Of a stretch of 64,000 bases of DNA, positions 30,042 through 38,550 are shown piece by piece. Every line of letters begins with the position of its first letter. Positions within the stretch are counted from its first letter, which is position 1. The notes beneath the pieces are model-generated. The model worked only from the letters and a program-made list of their open reading frames with translations, ran no database searches and was not told where the DNA came from. Where the stretch lies: assembly GCF_023184515.1 (NCBI RefSeq), contig NZ_JAAHBP010000014.1:1-64000 (forward strand), read 5' to 3'. This DNA comes from Streptomyces sp. D2-8. GTDB taxonomy: Bacteria; Actinomycetota; Actinomycetes; Streptomycetales; Streptomycetaceae. The translations under genes were made by a program, and so were the position numbers.

Positions 30042-32231
30042 CTACCACGCCCTCAAGGTGAGGACGTGGTCTTCTCCGGCGACCAGGTGGAGGGATTCCG
30101 GGCCGGAGGAAGTCCGCAGTTCGACGCGGTGGGTGCGACCGGGCCTGATGACGACGGTGGCGTCCTCCCGCGTCCAGGTGAGGTCGAGCTCGGCCCCGAA
30201 CCGGGTGCGCACCCCGCGCAGGGAGCCGTCGGGGTACGCCTTCGGCAGCGCGGGCAGCAGGACCAGCCGGTCGGGGGTCGACTGGACGAGCATCTCGATC
30301 AGCACGGCGGGCAGGGTGTGCGCGGCGTCGGCGTTGTAGACGTCCCGGCCGGGGTAGTGGGCGCTCATCAGGGAGGCGTGGAAGAAGTCGCCGTCCAGGA
30401 CCTGGCCGAGGGCGTGGGCGACGCGGTCCGCGTCCCGGAGCCGGGCCGCGATGAGGGCGTGGTGCAGATGGCCGTGTGCGGAGTCGTTCTCGGCGCCGCG
30501 CAGTTCGAGGGCGCGGTGCGCTGCGGCCGCGAGCTCGGGGGTGTCGTAGGGGGTGATCTCGTCGAGCGGCCAGACGCCGTACAGGTGGCTGAGGTGGCGG
30601 TGGTCGTAGGAGTCCGTGAGGCCGGGCCAGGCCCATTCGGCCAGGGCTCCGTCCTCGTTGACGCGGTGCGGCGGGAGCCGGTCGGCGAGGGCGTTCCAGC
30701 GGTCGGCGTCGGGGCCCGGGTGGTAGGCGGCGGCCGTGCGCAGGGCGTGGCGGGCCGCGGAGAGGTCCATGGCGGCGTTGATCGTGCCCCAACTCGCGTT
30801 GCCGGGGCGGTTCTCGGGTGAGTAGGACGGGACGACGACCAGGTGTCCGTTCTCGTCCGTCCTGGTGAGGAAGTCCTCGTAGAACAGGGCGGCTTCGGCG
30901 AGTGCGGCGGCGGTGCGCGGAGCGCGGGTGCCGTGGGTCTCGTCGTGGTCGACGAGCGGCTTGAGCAGCCAGTCGGCGCCGGCGGTCCACAGGTGCAGCG
31001 GGTACTCGCGGTTGTAGTGGTACGCGTGGCCGGACTCGCCGTCGGTGTGGGCCGGGGCGACGACGCCCCGGGTGCCGAAGATCGCGCGGGCGTTGTCGCG
31101 CCAGTCGGGGAGCTGGCGGTGGACCAGGTTCGCGTGGGCCTCGGTGACCTCGGGGAGGGCGGCGGCAGCGGCCGAGGCGGTCTGGAGGTTGAGGTTGGCG
31201 TCGTTGGTGAACGCGCCCGACCAGGCGGTGTTCCAGTCGCCGGTCCACAGCCCGGTCAGGCGGGGCGGGAAGAGGCCGGCGGCGGACAGCAGGTGGTAGC
31301 GGCCGGCGGCGAAGAGGCGTTCCAGCAGGGCGGCGCTGCGCGGCTGCTTGAGCAGCTCCGAGCCCGGCAGGGCCCGTTCGGCGGGGTCGGCGGCGAGGTC
31401 GAGGGTGACGCGCTCGTAGGCGGTGCGGTGCAGGGCGGCATGGCGGTCGAGGAGCTCGTCGTAGTCGGCGGGCAGGTCGCGCAGGGCACGGCCCTCGGCG
31501 ACCACGTCGACCTCGCCGGTGTGCCGCTGGACCCGGGTGAGGAGCAGCACGGACCGGGCGCCCTCGAGGTGCACGCCCGGCGGCACGAGGGTGGTCGTGC
31601 CCCCGGTGACGGTGATCTGGGTGACGCCGGTGCAGGCCCGGTCACTGTCCGGGTAGCGGGCGCGCAGGCTGAGCAGGGCGCCCTCGGGTGTGAGGACGGC
31701 TCCGTGGCCGATGCCCAGTCCGGCGGGGGCGCCGGGCAGCCGGGGGTCGAGGTCGATGTCCAGGGTGAGGCCGGGTCCGCTGACGTGCTGGACGATCACG
31801 TCGTCGGCGCGTGAGACGAAGACGCGGCTGGTCCAGCCGGCGCAGGCCGCGCGCACGACGCCGGTCGCGAAGTCGACCTCCCGGCGGTAGTCGTGGCCGC
31901 CGTCCTCGGGCCGGCCCAGCCGGACCTGGAAGGCGGGGTGGAAGGGCTGTACCCACTGGAGCGGGCGGCCGTCCGTGAAGTCCTCGGCGGCGGTCGTGTC
32001 GCCCGCCAGGAGGCGGTCCTGGAGACCCGGCAGCTCGCCGGCGAGCTGCGGGGGGCGCGGGTCCCGGCCGCCCGGCCGCACCAGGGTGTGATGCGTGACG
32101 ACGACCCGCTCGGCGCGCGGATCGCCGAACACCAGGGCGCCGTGCCGGCCGTTGCCGCTGAGGAAGGCGTCCTCCCAGCGGGCGGCCGGGTGCGGCTCCC
32201 AGGTGCCGTGGACGGGGTCGGAGCCGGTCAT
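30042..32231 (-). CDS. GH95 alpha-L-fucosidase / alpha-L-galactosidase
   Basis: 729 aa without signal peptide, so intracellular. The N-terminal beta domain (RWEDAFLSGNGRHGALVFG) precedes an (alpha/alpha)6 barrel. Family residues are the Asn pair in NDANLNLQ (346 and 348), the putative general acid Glu532 in LAEWAWP, and the signature HRHLSHLYGVWP. These correspond to the Asn/Glu set known from Bifidobacterium AfcA. It should cleave terminal alpha-1,2-fucose (or L-galactose) from xyloglucan side chains. The start ATG overlaps the GH42 stop (ATGA). Confidence 0.9.
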   Translation of the reverse strand: MTGSDPVHGTWEPHPAARWEDAFLSGNGRHGALVFGDPRAERVVVTHHTLVRPGGRDPRPPQLAGELPGLQDRLLAGDTTAAEDFTDGRPLQWVQPFHPAFQVRLGRPEDGGHDYRREVDFATGVVRAACAGWTSRVFVSRADDVIVQHVSGPGLTLDIDLDPRLPGAPAGLGIGHGAVLTPEGALLSLRARYPDSDRACTGVTQITVTGGTTTLVPPGVHLEGARSVLLLTRVQRHTGEVDVVAEGRALRDLPADYDELLDRHAALHRTAYERVTLDLAADPAERALPGSELLKQPRSAALLERLFAAGRYHLLSAAGLFPPRLTGLWTGDWNTAWSGAFTNDANLNLQTASAAAAALPEVTEAHANLVHRQLPDWRDNARAIFGTRGVVAPAHTDGESGHAYHYNREYPLHLWTAGADWLLKPLVDHDETHGTRAPRTAAALAEAALFYEDFLTRTDENGHLVVVPSYSPENRPGNASWGTINAAMDLSAARHALRTAAAYHPGPDADRWNALADRLPPHRVNEDGALAEWAWPGLTDSYDHRHLSHLYGVWPLDEITPYDTPELAAAAHRALELRGAENDSAHGHLHHALIAARLRDADRVAHALGQVLDGDFFHASLMSAHYPGRDVYNADAAHTLPAVLIEMLVQSTPDRLVLLPALPKAYPDGSLRGVRTRFGAELDLTWTREDATVVIRPGRTHRVELRTSSGPESLHLVAGEDHVLTLRAW

Positions 32232-34210
32232 GACCGCAGCACCGCCGCCTCGTAGCGGCCGAGGGTGACCCGGTCGGTGACGTCCGTCCCGGTCAGCAGG
32301 TCGTGGTGGGTGCCGGGCACCTCGACGGTCACCGGCACGCGGCCGTGGTTGAGCACGAACAGCACCTCGCCCCGGCGTACGGCCTCGACCTGCTCGGGGA
32401 GGCCGTCGAGCACCGGCCGGACCCCCGCGCCGGTGGCGATGGAGGCCAGCAGGCCGCGCAGCGGCTCGGGCTCCGGGAGCGTGGAGACGTACCAGGCCCG
32501 GCCCTTGCGCAGGACGGCGGGCAGTCCGTCGAGTTCACCGCCCTTGTACGGGACGGTCTCCTCGGCGGTGCCGTCCCCCTCCAGTTCCTCGGACCACAGC
32601 GTGCCCCGGAAGCCCTCGCAGGCGGCGCTCTCCCCCTCGTCCAGCGGCCACCACTCGTGCAGCGTGCGGATGCCGAAGAGCGCCCGCAGCCGGGCGTCCA
32701 TGCCGCCGGGGCGGACCCGGTCGTCCTCGTCGGCGACGCCGGTCTGGAAGCCGCAGACGAGGGTGCCGCCCTGTCGTACGTAGGCGAGGAGGTTGTCGAT
32801 CGCCGCGTCGGTGAGGGCGTACAGCTGCGGCACGACGACCAGCGAGTACGGCGTCAGGTCGTGCTCGGGGTGGGCGAAGTCGGTGGTGAGGTGGGCCTGC
32901 CACAGGGCCCGGTGCCAAGCGCGCAGGACGTCCGGGTACTCCACCCGGCTGGACAGGCGGCCGTCCTGGGCGCCGGCCCACCAGGCGTGCCAGTCGTGCA
33001 GGACGGCGACGTTCGCGGTGAGGTGCCGGCCGGTCACCTCGGGGGCGATCCGCTCCAGGTCGGCGCCGAGCCGCTTGACCTCCTGGTACGTCCGCCCTTC
33101 CGCCCCGGCGTGGCTGACCATGCCGGAGTGGAACTTCTCCGCGCCCTGCCGGGACTGCCGCCACTGGAAGTAGCAGACGGCGTCGGCTCCGCGGGCCACG
33201 GCCTGGAGGGACCAGAGCCGGTTGAGACCGCGCGGCTTGGGGTGGTTCACACCCCGCCAGTTGACCGGCCCGGCGGCCTGCTCCATGAGCATCCACGGTC
33301 CCCGGGCCTGGGAGCGGGTCATGTCCTGCACCAGGGCGCCGTTCTGGGCGCCGAGCGGGTCGCGCGGGTCGGGGTAGAGGTCGACGGACACGACGTCCTC
33401 CTCCTCGGCCCAGCGCCACGCGTCCTGCCCGAACCACAGCGGCATGAAGTTGCTGGTGACCGGCAGGTGCGGGGTGTGCCGCCGGACGATGTCCCGCTCG
33501 GCGGTGTAACACTCCAGGAGCATGTCGGAGGTGAAGCGGCGGAAGTCCAGGACCTGGCCGGGGTTGCGCATGTAGTGCGGCACGCGGGGCGGCAGGATGC
33601 CGTCCCAGGTGTCGTAGCCCTGGCTCCAGAAGGCGGTGCCCCAGGCCTCGTTGAGAGCGCCGAGCGTGCCGTACTTCTGCCGCAGCCAGCGGCGGAAGGC
33701 GGCGGCGGCCTCGTCGCCGTAGTCGGAGGTGCAGTACTCGTTGTTGATGTGCCACATGGTGAGGGCCGGGTGGCCGCCGTAGCGGGCGGCCAGGTCCTCG
33801 GTGATGGCGGCGGCGTAACGCCGGTAGGTGGCGCTGGAGTGCGAGAAGTGCTGCCGGCCGCCCCACCACTCGGTGCGGCCGTCCTCGGTGACGGGCAGGG
33901 TGTCGGGGTGCAGCCGGCCCATCCAGGGCGGGGGCGAGGAGGTCGGGGTGGCGAGGACGACGCCGATACCGCTCTCGTGCATCAGATCCATCAGGGTGTC
34001 CAGCCAGCCGAACTCCCGCGCTCCCGGCTCCGGTTCGAGGGTCGACCAGGAGAAGACGCCGAGGGTGACCGAGTTGACGCCGGCGGCCTTCATCAGCCGG
34101 ACGTCCTCGTGCCAGGTCTCCTCGGGCCACTGCTCCGGGTTGTAGTCCCCGCCGAAGAGGAGACGGCCCCGGGTGGCATCGCTGAGGGCAGGCCCTTTTC
34201 GCTCCGGCAT
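32228..34210 (-). CDS. GH42 beta-galactosidase
   Basis: 660 aa from ATG 34210, which overlaps the GH74 stop by one base (TGATG). No signal peptide. The TIM barrel starts LLFGGDYNPEQWPEE. Acid/base Glu158 lies in MWHINNEYC and nucleophile Glu310 in WMLMEQAAG. A trimerisation/Rossmann-like middle domain (YSLVVVPQLYALTD) and a C-terminal beta domain follow, as in Thermus A4 enzyme. It would trim galactosyl residues from imported xyloglucan oligosaccharides once fucose is removed. Sandwiched between GH74 and GH95 with overlapping stop/start codons. Confidence 0.93.
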   Translation of the reverse strand: MPERKGPALSDATRGRLLFGGDYNPEQWPEETWHEDVRLMKAAGVNSVTLGVFSWSTLEPEPGAREFGWLDTLMDLMHESGIGVVLATPTSSPPPWMGRLHPDTLPVTEDGRTEWWGGRQHFSHSSATYRRYAAAITEDLAARYGGHPALTMWHINNEYCTSDYGDEAAAAFRRWLRQKYGTLGALNEAWGTAFWSQGYDTWDGILPPRVPHYMRNPGQVLDFRRFTSDMLLECYTAERDIVRRHTPHLPVTSNFMPLWFGQDAWRWAEEEDVVSVDLYPDPRDPLGAQNGALVQDMTRSQARGPWMLMEQAAGPVNWRGVNHPKPRGLNRLWSLQAVARGADAVCYFQWRQSRQGAEKFHSGMVSHAGAEGRTYQEVKRLGADLERIAPEVTGRHLTANVAVLHDWHAWWAGAQDGRLSSRVEYPDVLRAWHRALWQAHLTTDFAHPEHDLTPYSLVVVPQLYALTDAAIDNLLAYVRQGGTLVCGFQTGVADEDDRVRPGGMDARLRALFGIRTLHEWWPLDEGESAACEGFRGTLWSEELEGDGTAEETVPYKGGELDGLPAVLRKGRAWYVSTLPEPEPLRGLLASIATGAGVRPVLDGLPEQVEAVRRGEVLFVLNHGRVPVTVEVPGTHHDLLTGTDVTDRVTLGRYEAAVLRS

Positions 34211-36414
34211 CAGGCGGGCTCCCCGTACTGCACGCCGCGTCCGTTGGTGGCGATGTAGACCCGGCCGTGGACGCGCGGGTCGCCGGTGATGGTCGCGCCG
34301 ATCCAGCCCCACTGGTGCCGGTCGTCGTTGATCCGCGTCCAGGTCTTCGCCTCGTCGTCGGAGCGGTACACGGCGGTGATGCTCTCCGTGGAGCCGACCA
34401 TGAAGAGCGCCGGGTAGGTGGCGCCCTGGGCGGCCCTGCCGAAGCCGAGCGTGTACGAGGCCCAGCAGCTGGCGACCTTGGTGAAGGCCGCGCCGCCGTC
34501 GGTCGAGCGGTACAGCCCGTGGTACTTGAGGCTCAGCCACAGGTCCCCGGAGCGCCCGGGCGCCGCGGCCAGCTGGAACTCGGTGTCGCCCGAACTCAGG
34601 CCGGTGGCCCGCGCGGTGAAGGTCCGGCCGCCGTCGGTGCTGGCGTGCAGCGTGCCCGTCGTGGTGTCGAAGGCGTAGAAGCGGGCCGGGTCCACGGGGT
34701 CCGCCACCGGGGCGGCTCCCTTGGGGAAGGAGGCGACCTCGGACCAGGTGGCGCCGTTGTCCGCCGAGCGGTAGCCCGGGTCGGCCGTGCCGAAGGACCA
34801 CAGCAGCACGCTGCCGTCGGCGTTGGCGGCGATCGGGCCGGGCACGGACTTGGCGACGTCCGGCTGGGCCTCGAAGGGGGCCCAGGTCTTGCCGCCGTCG
34901 TTCGAGAAGGCACCGTTGCCGTGGTCGCCCCAGCCGGCCCGGACCACGTAGGACGGCTTGGCCGCGGCCAGCGAGAGCCCCGTCGAGCTGCCGAACACCG
35001 GGTTCGACGCCATGCCGCGCGAGGGCGACGCCGTGAGCCGCTCGTGGTACATCACACCGATGTCCCCGGACCCGCTGAGCAGGTGCGCCTCACCGCTCGG
35101 AGGCGAGATCAGCTGGCGTACGGACGCCTCCTCCACACCGCGGATCTGCGGGGCCCAGCGCTTGAGGTCGCGGGTGCCGTAGAGGGTCGCGCCGGTGCCG
35201 TAGACGACGTGCTGGGAGTCGTACGGGTCGAGGCCGACGGCCTGGATCCACCAGCCGAACTTGGGCTTGTCGTTCCCCCACTTGAGATACGGCGTCTCGG
35301 AGACGTCGAAGACGGCCCTGTCCTTCAGGGACGTCCAGGTGCGGCCGCCGTCGGTGGAGCGGAAGACGGTGTCGATCTCGGCCCACCGGTTGTTCGTCGA
35401 GACGACGAGCGTGCCGGGCCGGCGGGCGTCGACGGCGACACCGCCGTAGCCGAAGGAGTCGGCGGAGCCGTCGGCCGTCGTGCCGCCCGGCTTCACCGGC
35501 GTGACCTCGCTCCACTTGCCGCTGCTGATGCGCACCTTGTGCACGCTGCCGTCGGACTGCCCGTTGGGGCCGGGAGCGTTGGCGTAGGTCACGTACAGCT
35601 CGCGCGTGTGCTTGTCGTACGCGGCCCGGACCGGGACCTTGGCGGCGGTGCCGGTGGGCTGCCCGGGGACGGCCTCCCAGGTGGTGCCGTCGCACGTGCG
35701 GTACAGGCTGGGCTTGCCGGCCGTGCCGTCGGAGTCGCCCCAGCCGGCGTAGACGCTGCGGCCGGCGGCGACCAGGAGCGTGACACCCTGGCCGGTGGCG
35801 CTCGGCGTGGCCGGGAAATTCACGGCCTGCCAACTGGCGCCCCGGTCGGTGGACTTGAGCAGCCCGTCGTGCCGGGTGCCGAGCCACAGGGTGTCGCTGT
35901 CGCGCGGGTCGACGAGCATCCGCTCTCCGCAGCCCCGGCCGTCCTCGTTGGCGCCGAGCTTCACGCTGAGGTCGGCGCGCTTCCAGGTCGCGCCGCGGTC
36001 CTGAGACCGCAGCACGGCCCCGTTGCCGGCCCACGACTGCGCGTAGGTACCGAGGGCGAGGTACACCCGGTTCGGATGCGCCGGGTCGACGGCCATGGCC
36101 TCCACGCCCAGCAGGTTCCAGTCGTCCCAGCCGAGGTGGTCGGTCAGCGGGATCCACCGGTCGGCCCGGTCGTCCCACCGGTAGGCACCGCCGATGTCGG
36201 TGCGGAGGTAGGCGAGCCCCTTGACCGAGGGGTGGAACAGCACGCCGGTGATGAATCCTGTGCCGCCCTGGACGGCGTTGCGCCAGCGGTATCCGCCCTT
36301 CGCGGGAGCGGCGGCGGCTTGTGCCCGCCCCTGGGTCAGCGGCAGGGACACGGCCGCGGCGGCGACCGCGGTCCCGGCGAGAACGGCACGTCTGGTGAGG
36401 CTGGACGCATGCAT
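34210..36414 (-). CDS. GH74 secreted xyloglucanase (Tat signal)
   Basis: 734 aa from ATG 36414 (GAGG about 9 bases upstream). The signal SLTRRAVLAG plus hydrophobic core has twin arginines, so Tat export is likely. The mature part is two seven-bladed beta-propellers with many BNR-type turns (RSTDGGRTW, RSADNGATW). The GH74 catalytic acids are Asp73 in RTDIGGAY and Asp451 in SGSGDIGVM. There is no appended CBM2 and no membrane anchor. The known activity of the family is endo-xyloglucan hydrolysis, making this the clearest indicator of the locus substrate. It follows the ABC permeases after 128 bp with a small hairpin. Confidence 0.92.
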   Translation of the reverse strand: MHASSLTRRAVLAGTAVAAAAVSLPLTQGRAQAAAAPAKGGYRWRNAVQGGTGFITGVLFHPSVKGLAYLRTDIGGAYRWDDRADRWIPLTDHLGWDDWNLLGVEAMAVDPAHPNRVYLALGTYAQSWAGNGAVLRSQDRGATWKRADLSVKLGANEDGRGCGERMLVDPRDSDTLWLGTRHDGLLKSTDRGASWQAVNFPATPSATGQGVTLLVAAGRSVYAGWGDSDGTAGKPSLYRTCDGTTWEAVPGQPTGTAAKVPVRAAYDKHTRELYVTYANAPGPNGQSDGSVHKVRISSGKWSEVTPVKPGGTTADGSADSFGYGGVAVDARRPGTLVVSTNNRWAEIDTVFRSTDGGRTWTSLKDRAVFDVSETPYLKWGNDKPKFGWWIQAVGLDPYDSQHVVYGTGATLYGTRDLKRWAPQIRGVEEASVRQLISPPSGEAHLLSGSGDIGVMYHERLTASPSRGMASNPVFGSSTGLSLAAAKPSYVVRAGWGDHGNGAFSNDGGKTWAPFEAQPDVAKSVPGPIAANADGSVLLWSFGTADPGYRSADNGATWSEVASFPKGAAPVADPVDPARFYAFDTTTGTLHASTDGGRTFTARATGLSSGDTEFQLAAAPGRSGDLWLSLKYHGLYRSTDGGAAFTKVASCWASYTLGFGRAAQGATYPALFMVGSTESITAVYRSDDEAKTWTRINDDRHQWGWIGATITGDPRVHGRVYIATNGRGVQYGEPA

Positions 36415-36450
36415 GACACATACCTCGTCGTTCTGAAAGGGGGGGAGGAA

Positions 36451-36482
36451 GCGCCCCGGAAGGGGCGCGGGGAACTGCGCTA
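36451..36482. repeat. Dispersed GTTCCCCGCGCCCCT element with short hairpin upstream of GH74
   Basis: GCGCCCC (36451-36457) and GGGGCGC (36462-36468) form a short stem. The adjoining GGGGCGCGGGGAACTGCGC is the reverse complement of the element also found near 18485 and 62085. It lies between the permease stop (36543) and the GH74 start, so it may attenuate transcription from the transporter genes into GH74. Confidence 0.5.
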
Positions 36483-36542
36483 TCGGCCACGAACTGCCCG
36501 CGGTCGCCGAACAACCGGAACACCCCACCGTGGGGGCGCCAC

Positions 36543-37490
36543 TCAGCCCTTGACGGCCCCGGTGAGCATGCCCTTCTTGAAGTGCTTCTGGACGAAGGGC
36601 GAGATCACGGCCACCGGCAGCAACGCCATCACCATGACGGCCATCTGGATGGCCAGCCCGGAAATCTGCCCGGTCTTGATCGCCTGACTCACCCCGACCG
36701 GCGCTTCCTGCTTCTGCACCAGCTGGATCATGACGTTCTGCAGCGGCATCATGCTCTGGTCGCTGAGATAGATCGACGCGTTGAACCAGGCGCTCCAGTA
36801 GCCCACCGCGTAGAACAGCGTGATCACCGCGATGACGGCCCGCGAGAGCGGAATGACGATCTGCCAGAGGATCCGCCAGTCCCCCGCCCCGTCGATGCGC
36901 GCACTGTCGATGAGCTCCGGCGCGATGCCCATGAAGAACGCGCGCAGCACGAGGATGTTGAAGACACTCACCGCACTCGGCAGGATCAGCGCGAGATACG
37001 TGTCGGTCAGACCCAGGGACTGCACCAGCAGATACGTCGGGATGAGCCCGGCCCCGAAGAACATGGTCGCGAGCAGCGTCATCAGCAGCCAGCGGTGCCC
37101 CAGTGACCCGCTGCGGGACAGGCCGTAGGCGGCCAGCACCGACACCGTCATGGAGAACACCGTGCCGGCCAGCGTGACGCACACGCTGACGACGGCGGCC
37201 CGGGTCACCTGCCCGCCGCTCAGCAGTTCCTGGTAGGCGATGAAGGTGATGCCCTTCGGGATCACCACCAGTCCGCCGGCCGCGTTGATGGTCTGTTTCG
37301 AGGACAGGCTGGTGACGATGACGATCCACAGCGGGAACAGGACGGCCAGGCAGGCGGCGGCCAGGACGATGCCCTTGCCCGCGACCCCGGCCTTGCTGGG
37401 CTCGTCCTCCCAGACGGGCCTCGGCGGCGCCTCCCACCAGCGGGGTTCGCGCGCCGCCTCGTCAACGGCCTTGTGGATGACGGCGGTCAC
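36543..37490 (-). CDS. CUT1 sugar ABC transporter permease (MalG/YtcP-like)
   Basis: 315 aa from GTG 37490, which overlaps the upstream permease stop (GTGA). Six hydrophobic segments are visible, beginning IVLAAACLAVLFPLWIVIV. The cytoplasmic EAA loop reads ELIDSARIDGAGDWRILWQI, where it contacts the ATPase. The C-terminus KHFKKGMLTGAVKG is typical of this subfamily. It forms the translocation channel with the gene before it. No ATP-binding protein is encoded nearby. Confidence 0.92.
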   Translation of the reverse strand: MTAVIHKAVDEAAREPRWWEAPPRPVWEDEPSKAGVAGKGIVLAAACLAVLFPLWIVIVTSLSSKQTINAAGGLVVIPKGITFIAYQELLSGGQVTRAAVVSVCVTLAGTVFSMTVSVLAAYGLSRSGSLGHRWLLMTLLATMFFGAGLIPTYLLVQSLGLTDTYLALILPSAVSVFNILVLRAFFMGIAPELIDSARIDGAGDWRILWQIVIPLSRAVIAVITLFYAVGYWSAWFNASIYLSDQSMMPLQNVMIQLVQKQEAPVGVSQAIKTGQISGLAIQMAVMVMALLPVAVISPFVQKHFKKGMLTGAVKG

Positions 37491-38524
37491 TTCTTGTACA
37501 CCCCCTGCTCGCCCATGAAGTGGGCCACCTTGTTCGCGGCGAGGACGAGCGCCACGCTCACCAGGCCCTTGATCAGGCCGGCCGCGGCCGCATAGCTGAA
37601 GTCCTGGTTGCGGACACCGTTCCACCACACATAGGTGTCGAGGACCTCCGCCGCCCCCGGTCCGACCGCGTCGCGTTGGAGCAGGATCTGCTCGAAGCCG
37701 ACGGTGAGCGCGTCACCGACGCGCAGCACCAGCAGCAGGGCGATCACGGGCCGCAGCGCGGGCAGCGTGACGTGCCACATCCGGCGCCAGCGACCGGCCC
37801 CGTCCATGGCCGCCGCCTCGTACAGGTCGGGACTCACGGAGGCGAGTGCGGCGAGGAACACGATGACGCCCCAGCCCGCGTCCTTCCAGACACCCTCGCT
37901 CGTCACCAGGAACTTGAAGATCCCGGGGTCGGTCATGAGGTCGAAGCCCTCGTAACCGTGCCGGCGCAGGGTCTGCGCGATGATGCCCGCCCCGCCGAAG
38001 ATCTGCTGGAAGATGGTGATCACCAGCACCCAGGAGAAGAAGTGCGGCAGGTAGAGGATCGCCTGTGACACCGCCCGGACGCGGGGCCTGATCACGCTGT
38101 TGATGAGCAGCGCGAGCACGATCGGGATGGGGAAGAACAGCACCAGCTGGAGACCGAACAGCACGAGCGTGTTCCGGACGGCGTCCCAGAACGCCGAGTC
38201 CGCGAAGATCCGCTCGAACTGCTCGATGCCGACCCAGGGGCTCTCCAGCATCGCGACGAAGCCGTTGTCGCTGACGTAGGGGTCGTACTCCTGGAAGGCG
38301 ACGACGTTGCCCAGGATCGGTACGTAGTTGAAGACCAGGACCAGCGCGACGGCCGGCAGGGTCATCAGGATCAGCGTGCGGTCGCGGCGGAACCGCAGCC
38401 GGAGGCTCAGCTTGCCGGGGAGTTTCCTCTTCCCCGGCCGCTCCCCCTCGGCGTTCGCTGCCCGGGAAGCCGTATCGGTGGTCTCCGCCTCGGCCCTGCT
38501 GCGAGGCACCGTGCTGTTGGACAC
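37487..38524 (-). CDS. CUT1 sugar ABC transporter permease (MalF/YteP-like)
   Basis: 345 aa from GTG 38524 (VSNSTVPRSRAE). A hydrophilic N-terminal tail of about 50 residues precedes six membrane segments, beginning LILMTLPAVALVLVFNYVP. The EAA loop is LYEAAAMDGAGRWRRMWHV. Pairs of this type with large lipoprotein binding proteins transport plant-polysaccharide oligomers in Gram-positives. The gap from the binding-protein gene is 26 bp. The stop overlaps the next permease start. Confidence 0.92.
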   Translation of the reverse strand: MSNSTVPRSRAEAETTDTASRAANAEGERPGKRKLPGKLSLRLRFRRDRTLILMTLPAVALVLVFNYVPILGNVVAFQEYDPYVSDNGFVAMLESPWVGIEQFERIFADSAFWDAVRNTLVLFGLQLVLFFPIPIVLALLINSVIRPRVRAVSQAILYLPHFFSWVLVITIFQQIFGGAGIIAQTLRRHGYEGFDLMTDPGIFKFLVTSEGVWKDAGWGVIVFLAALASVSPDLYEAAAMDGAGRWRRMWHVTLPALRPVIALLLVLRVGDALTVGFEQILLQRDAVGPGAAEVLDTYVWWNGVRNQDFSYAAAAGLIKGLVSVALVLAANKVAHFMGEQGVYKK

Positions 38525-38550
38525 GGATTCCTCCTTGCCTCAGCGCCGGG

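Noticed and set aside
34210..36414. Sialidase based on BNR-like repeats
   Set aside because: The two-propeller layout with RTDIGG and GDIGV catalytic motifs fits GH74; sialidase Arg-triad motifs are absent.
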